Positions 52,360 through 59,613 of a stretch of 64,000 nucleotides of DNA are shown here, in pieces. Position numbers and translations under genes: made by a program. A model generated the notes under the pieces. It was given only the letters and a program-made list of their open reading frames with translations. It was not told where the DNA came from and did not search any database. The DNA is from Anaerocolumna sp. (GTDB taxonomy: Bacteria > Bacillota > Clostridia > Lachnospirales > Lachnospiraceae): the NCBI GenBank assembly GCA_029256725.1, contig JAQSXJ010000004.1, positions 1 to 64,000 of the forward strand. The letters run 5' to 3'. How positions within the stretch are numbered: the first letter of the stretch is position 1; each line of letters begins with the position of its first letter.

Positions 52360-53345
52360 TTTAAGAAGTCCTTGTTGTTAAGATACCAATCGATGGTTTT
52401 CTTGATTCCCGCATCAAAAGAAATCTTTTGCTGCCACCCAAGCTCTCTTTGTATTTTAGAAGAGTCCATGGAATATCTTCTGTCATGACCTTTTCTATCC
52501 TCCACATAGGCCAGGGGAGGTATATTTAGGTGGTATTTCTCTTTTAAGACAGCTGTAATCTTATGAACTACCTCAAGGTTAGTATAATCTTCTTCGGCAC
52601 CTATATTATATACTTCTCCCAGAGTACCTTCCTTAAGAACCAGGTCAATTGCTGCCAGGTGATCTTCAACAAAAAGCCAGTTTCTGATATTCTGTCCGTC
52701 TCCGTAGATAGGGATAGGATTGCCCGAGAGACAGTGAAACAGGCAATTGGGTATAAACTTCTCCTGGTATTGATAGGGACCGTAGTTATTGGAACATCTT
52801 GTAACCAGAACCGGAAAGCCATAAGTTGTGAAATAAGCTCTTGCCATATGGTCGGCTCCGGCTTTGCTTGCAGAGTAAGGATTTCTCGGATTAACAAGAG
52901 TTGCTTCGGTAAATTGGCCCTCTGCTTCCAGTTCTCCATACACCTCATCTGTGGAGATATAGAGGAATCGCTTACCCTCATAATGATCTCCCCAGTGATT
53001 TCTGGCAGCTTCCAGCAAATTAAGAGTACCGCTGACATTTACATCAGCAAATATTCTGGGAGACTTGATACTTCTGTCCACATGGGTATGTGCGGCAAAA
53101 TGAACCACATAATCTATGGGATATTCGGAGAAAAGGGAAGTAATAAGTTCTTCGTTTCTTATATCACCCTGGATAAAATGGTAATCTGCACTTCCTTCGT
53201 AAGTGTTCAGGTTCTCTTTTCTGCCGCAGTAGGTGAGTGCATCCAGATTGAGTATCTGTATTTCCTCCTGTGATTTCTCCATAAGATAATGAATATAGTT
53301 GGAACCTATGAATCCGGCTCCTCCGGTTATAAGATAAGTTTTCAT
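52353..53345 (-). CDS. rfbB: dTDP-glucose 4,6-dehydratase
   Basis: 330 residues, close to the usual length. NAD-binding GGAGFIGSNY at the N-terminus, active-site Asp-Glu in YISTDEVYG, catalytic Tyr-x3-Lys in NPYSASKAGAD, SNNYGPYQ, and the substrate loop RNWLFVEDH all match RfbB/RmlB. It makes dTDP-4-keto-6-deoxyglucose, the precursor of rhamnose and other deoxysugars. No other rml gene lies in the window, which is unusual. Its promoter has a 19-bp spacer, suggesting MerR control, possibly by the fusion protein encoded next. Confidence 0.95.
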   Translation of the reverse strand: MKTYLITGGAGFIGSNYIHYLMEKSQEEIQILNLDALTYCGRKENLNTYEGSADYHFIQGDIRNEELITSLFSEYPIDYVVHFAAHTHVDRSIKSPRIFADVNVSGTLNLLEAARNHWGDHYEGKRFLYISTDEVYGELEAEGQFTEATLVNPRNPYSASKAGADHMARAYFTTYGFPVLVTRCSNNYGPYQYQEKFIPNCLFHCLSGNPIPIYGDGQNIRNWLFVEDHLAAIDLVLKEGTLGEVYNIGAEEDYTNLEVVHKITAVLKEKYHLNIPPLAYVEDRKGHDRRYSMDSSKIQRELGWQQKISFDAGIKKTIDWYLNNKDFLKL

Positions 53346-53378
53346 GATGATTGTAACCTCCTAATGTGTGATAATTAC

Positions 53379-53409
53379 ATTGTAGAAGGTTACGCAGCGT
53401 GAGAGTCAA
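53379..53409 (-). promoter_or_regulatory. 19-bp-spacer promoter of rfbB (MerR-type)
   Basis: On the minus strand TTGACT and TACAAT are separated by 19 bp. The spacer starts CTCACGCTGCGT, resembling the left half of MerR-family dyads. The start codon of rfbB is 34 bp further on. The long spacer makes simple sigma-A use poor and activation by a MerR protein likely. Confidence 0.65.
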
Positions 53410-53514
53410 GTGTTAATTATAAATATTATTAAGCCTTATTCGGTGCATTATTTATTGCTTTATATGACAGATCTAATCTCAATAAAACCGAATTAAAATT
53501 ACGTTTATTATAAC

Positions 53515-54759
53515 TTATGAAAGGATAGCGTCAACGACTCTTTGATACTGTATCTGGTCAGCGGAGTCCAGATTACCAAAGGAACTCTGCCTGCTTTTCT
53601 CCAGGCAGGCAAAAGATACAGGAAATACGGTTTCCATATGCTTTACATAATCGGTACGAAAGTATTCCTTGCTTCTATTTAAAGACATAGCAATCAGCTG
53701 ATAGCTGCTGTTTAGTACAAACTGCAGAAAAGCAGTATTTTCAGGGTAGAAGGAGAAACAGAGATTACGGACAAAATGAAGAAGCTTATTTACAAGCTTT
53801 TCAAGAGCTTCCTCCTGCAAACTTATAGTAAACAAGGTCTGCCCGCCTCTTTTGGAATCTTCTTTGATATCCTGCAGATCATCCGCCAATTGCAGAAAGA
53901 ATCCGAAGCCAAGGTAGAAGAGAAAATCTTCCCTGTTCATTTCTTTTGCTACATAGTAACGATCAATTAATACGGATACACCGCCTTTGTAAAGTGATAT
54001 TGCAAGTCTTTCTTCCAGCGTTAAAGGGTTTTCTGACTTTTGCTGTTTTAGACTTTCCGCCTGGGCATCTAACATCAAGAGGAGTAAGGTACGGGCAGTA
54101 TCAGAGTCGGAACAGTCAACTACTGTAGAAGCGGCTGAGAGAAAGTGTAAAGTTTTCGTATCGTATGTACAGGTTGGTATATGTTGTTTTTTATTTAGAA
54201 AATCTTGTATCAGTGCATTATATCGCTCTTTATTAACAGCAGAGTTCCCCGGATTATCTATGTAATTATCCGTATAAGGGTAGAGCATACTGTAACCGTA
54301 GCAGGTTCTTGAAAATGGTGAATTATCTTCATGTATTTGCTTAAACATCATATAAACAATATAATTCCTTAGTGCCTGCCCCATGTCAGCAAAGGAGAGC
54401 TCCGGTGTATAAGACCTCACCTCTCTAAGAAAATCCTTTATTTCTGTGACAAAAGCATCTATTTTCTCAGGAGAGAGGTACTTATGAAGATCTATAATAG
54501 CTTCTGATAGAAGAACCTGGGATAGAAGGGAATCTATCTGATTTCTCCAACGCCTTCGTATAAAAGGGAAACGAGGGCATTTCTTTACCAGCAGCGAGAA
54601 TTTAGTAGATATGTCCTGAACATAATTTTCGTTGGAAGCTTTCTCCTTGTCTGTCATTTCTTTCAGAAACGCAGGAAAGGTATCTTCTGCAGACAGCCAT
54701 TGTTCTCTTATAACAGGAAGAAAAGAAGTTTTTATTATATCTTTCTTAAAATAGTCCAT
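53515..54759 (-). CDS. Class I terpene/prenyl synthase-like protein
   Basis: 414 residues, all-helical by appearance, no signal peptide. A first metal-binding-type motif lies in YTDNYIDN (about 162-169). A second, FFLQLADDLQDIKED followed by RGGQTLFT (about 287-311), is the aspartate-rich helix of class I isoprenoid synthases. The spacing and size resemble the large bacterial terpene synthases of the YtpB type rather than short-chain prenyl transferases. The substrate is unknown, and no isoprenoid pathway gene adjoins it. It has its own sigma-A promoter, divergent from the DegV gene. Confidence 0.7.
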   Translation of the reverse strand: MDYFKKDIIKTSFLPVIREQWLSAEDTFPAFLKEMTDKEKASNENYVQDISTKFSLLVKKCPRFPFIRRRWRNQIDSLLSQVLLSEAIIDLHKYLSPEKIDAFVTEIKDFLREVRSYTPELSFADMGQALRNYIVYMMFKQIHEDNSPFSRTCYGYSMLYPYTDNYIDNPGNSAVNKERYNALIQDFLNKKQHIPTCTYDTKTLHFLSAASTVVDCSDSDTARTLLLLMLDAQAESLKQQKSENPLTLEERLAISLYKGGVSVLIDRYYVAKEMNREDFLFYLGFGFFLQLADDLQDIKEDSKRGGQTLFTISLQEEALEKLVNKLLHFVRNLCFSFYPENTAFLQFVLNSSYQLIAMSLNRSKEYFRTDYVKHMETVFPVSFACLEKSRQSSFGNLDSADQIQYQRVVDAILS

Positions 54760-54825
54760 GGATGCGCACCTCTGTATTTAATACCGGAATAAATTCAAGG
54801 TATTCTAATTATTGTCATTAAACGT

Positions 54826-54854
54826 ATTATAATGAACAAACAATTGAATATCAA
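54826..54854 (-). promoter_or_regulatory. Sigma-A promoter of the terpene-synthase-like gene
   Basis: TTGATA and TATAAT on the minus strand with a 17-bp spacer, about 65 bp before the start codon. Its -35 is only 12 bp from the -35 of the divergent plus-strand promoter. Confidence 0.8.
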
Positions 54855-54866
54855 CAGTTAATTCTA

Positions 54867-54895
54867 TTGAAGGACAGGGTTTATTTTTGTATAAT
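54867..54895 (+). promoter_or_regulatory. Sigma-A promoter towards degV
   Basis: TTGAAG and TATAAT with a 17-bp spacer. The DegV start codon is 300 bp downstream, so the leader is long. It includes a 60-codon frame from 54906 without a ribosome site, and a short hairpin near 55060-55080 (AAGCCT/AGGCTT). Confidence 0.75.
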
Positions 54896-55193
54896 TAAAC
54901 AGATTATGTTTGAATACATTCTGGAAAACAAATCTTTTGTTAAGAGTACCTATCATTCGGTGAGCAAAGAGCATCTGGAGCGTTACCTGCATCATGAGTC
55001 CTCCTGCAAGGTAATTTTATGTATGCCCTGGGAAAATACGAAAGAAAGGCAAAAAATCAAGCCTGTACTTTACAAGGCTTGCTACTAGAGATATAATAGT
55101 TTTAAATACTACATAAGGTGGCTTGTATGTCGGTAAGGATGTAATTACAGCCCTTTATCAGGAAAATATAATACAGTATCAGGAGGATAGAAG

Positions 55194-56081
55194 ATGTCTG
55201 ACTTTATTATTACCTGCTGTTCAACAGCAGATATGCCCGTGGAGTTTTTTGAGGAGAATCAAATCTCCGTCATTCATTTTCACTATACAATGGAAGGCAA
55301 GGAATATGTGGATGATATGGGAAAATCCATGCCTTTTGATATTTTCTATAACAAAATAAAAGAAGGCGCTGCTTCTACCACATCTCAGCCCAATGCAGAA
55401 CAGTACATGGAAGTGTGGGAACCTATTCTAAAAGCAGGAAAGGATGTTCTGCATATCAGCCTTTCCTCCGGTATATCAGGTGCCTATAACTCGGCTTGTA
55501 TTGGCAGAGATATCTTAAATGAGAAATATTCAGACCAAAAGGTTGTTGTACTGGATTCCCTTGCAGCTTCTTCCGGATACGGATTGCTGATAACTCTAGC
55601 TGGAGAAAAGCAGCAGGAAGGCTTAGAGCTTGAATCCTGTTACAATTGGTTAGAGGAGAACAAACTTAAGGTAAATCACTGGTTCTTTTCCACAGACCTA
55701 ACCAGTTATTACCGCGGCGGCAGAATATCAGCAACCTCAGCTGCCTTTGGAACAATCTTAAAGATCTGCCCTCTTTTAAACGTAGACCATGAAGGAAAGC
55801 TTATACCAAGAGATAAATACCGTGGTAAACGTAAGGTTTCAGAGGAAATGGTAAGACGTATGGAGGAATTTGCACAGGACCGACAGGCTTATAGTGGAAA
55901 GTGCTACATTTCTCAGTCGTCCTGCTATGAAGATGCCAGATTGGTGGCTAATATGATAGAAGAAAGATTCCCTGCACTGAAAGGGAAAGTCCTGATAAAT
56001 AATATTGGTACAGTAATCGGTTCACATACAGGGCCGGGAACAGTAGCCCTCTTCTTTATTGGTGATAAGCGAGTAGATTAA
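55194..56081 (+). CDS. DegV family fatty-acid-binding protein
   Basis: 295 residues. Features of DegV proteins: ADMPVEFFEENQISVIHFHY near the start, STTSQPNAEQYMEVWEP, the fatty-acid head-group site in LHISLSSGISGAYNSA, and the C-terminal IGSHTGPGTVALFF. These proteins bind a fatty acid and may deliver it to fatty-acid kinase (FakA/FakB type). GGAGG precedes the ATG. It ends before a bidirectional hairpin. Confidence 0.93.
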   Translation: MSDFIITCCSTADMPVEFFEENQISVIHFHYTMEGKEYVDDMGKSMPFDIFYNKIKEGAASTTSQPNAEQYMEVWEPILKAGKDVLHISLSSGISGAYNSACIGRDILNEKYSDQKVVVLDSLAASSGYGLLITLAGEKQQEGLELESCYNWLEENKLKVNHWFFSTDLTSYYRGGRISATSAAFGTILKICPLLNVDHEGKLIPRDKYRGKRKVSEEMVRRMEEFAQDRQAYSGKCYISQSSCYEDARLVANMIEERFPALKGKVLINNIGTVIGSHTGPGTVALFFIGDKRVD

Positions 56082-56110
56082 GACGATATAAGTAGTTGTT
56101 GTTAAAGCAA

Positions 56111-56152
56111 TGAATAGCCGGAAGAAACCTGAGGGTATCATCCGGCTATTCA
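56111..56152. terminator. Bidirectional terminator after degV
   Basis: TGAATAGCCGG and CCGGCTATTCA form a perfect 11-bp stem with a 20-base loop between convergent genes. Flanking T runs are weak. Confidence 0.75.
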
Positions 56153-56177
56153 TTCAATGGAACAGCTCTTGTATAGT

Positions 56178-56513
56178 CTATTTTTTACTTTCCAGTAAAC
56201 CTTTTAAGAGACTTATAAATAATGCCGCCAGCAAGGAATTGAAGAACCCGCCCATGGAGATTCCCCGTACAAAATGATCAGCAATCATAATGGACCAGGC
56301 ATTTACCACAAAGCTAAACAGACCTAAGGTCAAAACATTAAGAGGGAAGGTTACCAGCAAGAGTAAGGGTTTTACCAGTAAGTTCACAAATAACAAGACC
56401 AGGCCAACTGCCAATAACGCACCGGTGCTGTAAATGGTAACACTGGGAATAGCCATGGATAGTAAATATATTACGGCAATATAAGAGAGATAATTAAAAA
56501 GTACTTTTTTCAT
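56178..56513 (-). CDS. Phage-holin-4_2 family (PF04020) membrane protein
   Basis: 111 residues with four transmembrane helices; PLLLLVTFPLNVLTLGLFSF with the following VNAWSIMIADHFV is the family signature. Despite the family name, chromosomal copies in Firmicutes are usually not phage genes and their role is unclear. The start at 56513 follows GGGGG five bases upstream. No phage genes are nearby. Confidence 0.88.
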   Translation of the reverse strand: MKKVLFNYLSYIAVIYLLSMAIPSVTIYSTGALLAVGLVLLFVNLLVKPLLLLVTFPLNVLTLGLFSFVVNAWSIMIADHFVRGISMGGFFNSLLAALFISLLKGLLESKK

Positions 56514-56636
56514 GATAACCCCCATCTGTGTGCTTTAACACACGTAAATTCAGGAATATAAAAATGCAATGCATTTTTTAATCTAACACAACAGTATTGT
56601 AGTGCATTATACGGATGTATGGCAGCAAAAAGATTT

Positions 56637-56694
56637 GCCTTCTATCAGAAATTTGAAGAATAATTCCTAATAATTTTATAATTCAAATGTCACA
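56637..56694 (+). repeat. Direct repeat flanking palindromic copy 4, left
   Basis: GCCTTCTATCAGAAATTTGA and the following 35 bases (with TAATTTTATAATTC) are repeated imperfectly at 56952-57008 on the other side of the palindromic element. The length, about 55 bp, is far more than a usual target-site duplication. Confidence 0.8.
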
Positions 56695-56950
56695 AGCCTT
56701 ATTTACATTCGATTTCAGGCAAATTACACAACTCAGAAAGAACAAATGCGCCTATGAAAAGGTATTAGAAGTCCTTTTCTCTGAAAATTTTGTGCTATAC
56801 TATAAAACAGATTGTTTGAGCGTAGCGAGTTATCTGTTTTATAGTATGCCAAGCACAAAATCTTCAGAGAATTAGGACTTCTTATGCCTTGGAACCTGCG
56901 CATGAGTTTTTTCTGATTTGTGTAATTTGCCGTCCCCTTGTAAAAAAACC
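56691..56950 (-). repeat. Long palindromic repeat, copy 4
   Basis: Same orientation as copy 3: starts near GATTTCAGGCAAATTAC, has arms AGAAGTCCTTTTCTCTGAA and TTCAGAGAATTAGGACTTCT, centre ACAGATTGTTTGAGCG...TATCTGT, and ends GCCGTCCCCTTGTAAAAA. It contains an accidental 62-codon frame. It lies between the holin-family gene and the DUF2089/SHOCT operon. Confidence 0.9.
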
Positions 56951-56951
56951 A

Positions 56952-57008
56952 GCCTTCTATTGAATTTGAAGAGTAATTACTGATAATTTTATATTATGAC
57001 ATTTACCA
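56952..57008 (+). repeat. Direct repeat flanking palindromic copy 4, right
   Basis: GCCTTCTATTGAATTTGAAG and following bases match the left copy at 56637-56694. It ends about 20 bp before the stop codon of the last gene of the SHOCT operon, so this copy is probably the original 3' flank of that operon. Confidence 0.8.
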
Positions 57009-57026
57009 GTATTTGAAAACTATTTT

Positions 57027-57236
57027 CTAAAGCATTTTTATCAATACCCGAACATTTAGGTCTGACAGCTTAAGCTTCTTATCTGGAATGAACCAAACTG
57101 CAATAGCCAGAAGGTCCTGGGCACAATCTATCAATTCTTCTAATACAAAGAAGGAGATAGGAAGAGAAAGTGAGAATTTCTTCTCTTCCCTAATCCTTAT
57201 TGAAATCCAAAGGACTGGGTAGAACTTACTCAACAT
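57027..57236 (-). CDS. Small protein at the end of the SHOCT operon
   Basis: 69 residues: a basic stretch (SIRIREEKKFSLSLPISFFVL) then EELIDCAQDLLAIAVWFIPDKKLKLSDLN. Similar short proteins follow SHOCT/DUF2089 genes in other Clostridia, as far as I recall. The ATG overlaps the end of the upstream gene by 11 bp, so translation is probably coupled; no independent ribosome site is visible. Function unknown, perhaps membrane-associated. Confidence 0.65.
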   Translation of the reverse strand: MLSKFYPVLWISIRIREEKKFSLSLPISFFVLEELIDCAQDLLAIAVWFIPDKKLKLSDLNVRVLIKML

Positions 57237-57675
57237 ATATCTTTACCCGAATATTTCCGTTACTTTCATCATCCCAAACTTCAACATCGACAATGTTAGG
57301 ATCATCCAAAGTACCATTAATCAACTCTTTGATAATACCAGAAAAGTCGATTTCGGATAAATTAACGCCATTACTCTCCATTTTACTTCTGGCCTCAGCA
57401 GGAATGTGAACCATAATCTTTCCTGCAACTTCGCCAAGAGTAGTGATTAGACCAAGGGGAACATTAACATTGACGTTTAACGATTTTTTATCCGAAGATA
57501 CTTTTATCCGTAGAAACTTGTAATTGGTCTTTCTGGTGTCAGGATAAGCTACGGCAGTTGTTGGTGTGCTTTCAACTTCTTTGGCAGTGCCTAAGGCTTC
57601 CAGCAATTCCATTCCTTCAGAAGCCGTAATCTGGCCTTTTTCGATCATTTCAAGAATTTTAAGTTGTTCGTTCAT
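57226..57675 (-). CDS. SHOCT-like domain protein with DUF2089-linked C-terminus
   Basis: 149 residues. The N-terminal helix pair EQLKILEMIEKGQITASEGM is a short SHOCT-type module; the remainder (KFLRIKVSSDKKSLNVNVNVP onwards) is a domain often found with DUF2089 regulators. The start at 57675 follows GGGAGG seven bases upstream; an ATG 17 codons earlier lacks a site. It is the middle gene of a three-gene operon. Function unknown, possibly stress- or envelope-related. Confidence 0.8.
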   Translation of the reverse strand: MNEQLKILEMIEKGQITASEGMELLEALGTAKEVESTPTTAVAYPDTRKTNYKFLRIKVSSDKKSLNVNVNVPLGLITTLGEVAGKIMVHIPAEARSKMESNGVNLSEIDFSGIIKELINGTLDDPNIVDVEVWDDESNGNIRVKIYVE

Positions 57676-57806
57676 GTTATAACCTCCCATATAATTTATA
57701 ATATTTTTGAGAAACTCAATATACATATACAGTTTCTATGTTCTTACGGGTGACAATCCAATTTGAAGCCCATATGGATAGAAGCCTCCTTATGAGTTGA
57801 GCCTCT

Positions 57807-58202
57807 TTATGAGTTGAGCTTTTTGATACGTTCAGCAGCATCCTTAGGTGAAAGCTCTTTTCTGGAGACCTGCTCAAGAATTTCATTTTTCGCTTCCTTT
57901 AAAACTTCCATATCTCTTGCTGTTTCTTTGGCAGGCACTTCAAAGCCTAGATTTTTGATAACAGTATCCAGCTTTCCTCTTACTGTAGGATAGGAAATTC
58001 CAAGTTCCTTCTCTACATCTTTAATATTACCCCTGCATTTAATAAATACTTTAACAAATAAAAGATCTTCTTCCGGGAGTCTGCAGAATTCGCAAGGTTC
58101 AAAATCTCCTTCCAGGGAGGTATGACACCTTGGACAGCCTAACTTGGTAATCGTGAGCTTTTCACCGCAGACAGGACATATTCCGGGAGCTTTATATTTC
58201 AT
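57807..58202 (-). CDS. DUF2089 family zinc-finger regulator
   Basis: 131 residues. Two zinc-ribbon Cys pairs (CPVCGEK and CPRCHTS) and a third pair (CEFC) are followed by a helix-turn-helix-like region, VEKELGISYPTVRGKLD, typical of DUF2089. A C-terminal helix resembles the SHOCT module of the next gene (LSPKDAAERIKKL). Such proteins are thought to be transcriptional regulators of their own operon. AGGAGG precedes the start and a consensus promoter lies upstream. Confidence 0.9.
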   Translation of the reverse strand: MKYKAPGICPVCGEKLTITKLGCPRCHTSLEGDFEPCEFCRLPEEDLLFVKVFIKCRGNIKDVEKELGISYPTVRGKLDTVIKNLGFEVPAKETARDMEVLKEAKNEILEQVSRKELSPKDAAERIKKLNS

Positions 58203-58236
58203 GGAAAATACCTCCTATTTTGTCTGATTTATTTAT

Positions 58237-58265
58237 AATATACTATTAATGCTTCTATATGTCAA
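58237..58265 (-). promoter_or_regulatory. Consensus sigma-A promoter of the DUF2089 operon
   Basis: On the minus strand a perfect TTGACA and TATATT are separated by 17 bp, about 35 bp before the DUF2089 start codon. It is one of the best promoters in the window. Confidence 0.85.
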
Positions 58266-58616
58266 TAATAAAATTAATAATATTAATATTAAAATTAAAT
58301 ATATTGATTTTATAATTGAATATATTAAAATAAATATATAAACCTTTAATATGTGAAGCTTAAAATGTTAACTGGTGATATATGAAAACAATAAAATTAG
58401 TATTAATAGGACAAGATTTATTGAGCTGTTGAGTAAGTTATAGTAGAAAAGCCATAAACGAGAGTAAATAGATATAATCAATCGATTAGATAAAAAGGAA
58501 GCTGGAAAGGTTTAAAATGAGGAGATTAGTATAATAACTATTGTAAAACCAAGTTTTTAGCATTAGAAAAGCATAATAGACCAAAATTAATTTTATACAG
58601 CAGCAGGAATTCCAAT

Positions 58617-58645
58617 TTGTAAACTTCGTAAAAATATCTTATAAT
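58617..58645 (+). promoter_or_regulatory. Sigma-A promoter of the phosphorylase gene
   Basis: TTGTAA and TATAAT are 17 bp apart, about 90 bp before the start codon. Confidence 0.75.
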
Positions 58646-58733
58646 ATTAACCAATGCAACTATAAAATAAGAATAATACAATGAATACTGAAATTAATCA
58701 TAATGAGATTTCAGTAACGAAAGAAAGGACACT

Positions 58734-59549
58734 ATGTACGATAAAGTAGCCCAATCAGCAGAATATATAAAGAGCAGGTTAAAATTATCACCGGACATTG
58801 CCATTGTCCTGGGGTCAGGCCTTGGTGATCTGGTAGATTCCCTGACAGAAACTGAAATCATCAACTATGAAGATATCCCTCATTTCCCGCAGTCCACTGT
58901 TGCCGGACATGCCGGACGTCTGGTGATAGGTAAATTAAAAGAAACTCCCGTACTAATCATGCAAGGAAGATTTCATTTCTTTGAGGGATATTCCATGAAA
59001 GAGGTGACTTATCCTGTCTTTGTAATGAAATTACTTGGTATCAGTAACTTGATACTTACCAATGCCTGCGGAGGTATTAAGGAAAGCTTCTCACCAGGAA
59101 CCCTAATGTTAATTGAAGATTTTATCAATCTTATGCCATCCAATCCTTTGATTGGAATAAATGATGAAAGATTCGGACCTAGATTTCCGGATATGACAGA
59201 ACCTTATAGCTTAGAGCTTCTTCAAGTAGCCAGAAATGCAGCTAAAAAGCTTTCCATTCCTTATGGAGAAGGAGTTTATGCAGGCTTTCAGGGACCATAT
59301 TATGAGACCGCTGCTGAAATACGCATGATTAGGAACCATGGAGCAGATGCAGTAGGTATGTCGACTGTTCCGGAAACAATAGCAGCTAATTATCTTGGTA
59401 TTAAGGTTCTTGGAATTGCCTGTATCACAAATATGGCAACCGGAATACAGAAGGTCAAGCATTCTCATGATCGAGTGATTGAAATTGCCAAAAAGGCCTC
59501 CAGTGATTTAAGCCTTTTGATAAACGCAGTCGTTGAAGATATGAAGTAA
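58734..59549 (+). CDS. Purine nucleoside phosphorylase, trimeric type
   Basis: 271 residues. VLGSGLGDLVDSL, the phosphate-binding HAGRLVIGKL, MQGRFHFFEGY, LTNACGG, the purine-site loop YAGFQGPYYETAAEIRM and VGMSTVPETIAA are all intact and match inosine/guanosine phosphorylases (PunA/DeoD class II). It splits purine nucleosides with phosphate for base salvage. GAAAGG precedes the ATG. It has its own promoter and precedes the deacetylase gene by about 60 bp. Confidence 0.95.
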   Translation: MYDKVAQSAEYIKSRLKLSPDIAIVLGSGLGDLVDSLTETEIINYEDIPHFPQSTVAGHAGRLVIGKLKETPVLIMQGRFHFFEGYSMKEVTYPVFVMKLLGISNLILTNACGGIKESFSPGTLMLIEDFINLMPSNPLIGINDERFGPRFPDMTEPYSLELLQVARNAAKKLSIPYGEGVYAGFQGPYYETAAEIRMIRNHGADAVGMSTVPETIAANYLGIKVLGIACITNMATGIQKVKHSHDRVIEIAKKASSDLSLLINAVVEDMK

Positions 59550-59613
59550 TTTAACTGGGATAAAGCAAGGAGATAAACATATATTGTATTAATCGGTCTT
59601 AAGGTGCTTGTAT

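Larger units (their letters stand above)
58203..58733. other. AT-rich divergent intergenic region
   Basis: 530 bp between the DUF2089 operon and the phosphorylase gene. It holds one consensus promoter in each direction and otherwise very AT-rich sequence (58260-58360) with no gene. Confidence 0.7.

Noticed and set aside
54867..55088. 73-codon frame upstream of degV
   Set aside because: Its TTG start is the -35 box of a promoter; the next ATG (54906) has no ribosome site and would be almost leaderless. Kept only as part of the degV leader.
56178..56513. Holin-family gene as evidence of a prophage
   Set aside because: This family is common as a lone chromosomal membrane gene, and no other phage gene is present.
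56687..56875. 62-codon open frame on the plus strand
   Set aside because: It lies wholly within palindromic copy 4.
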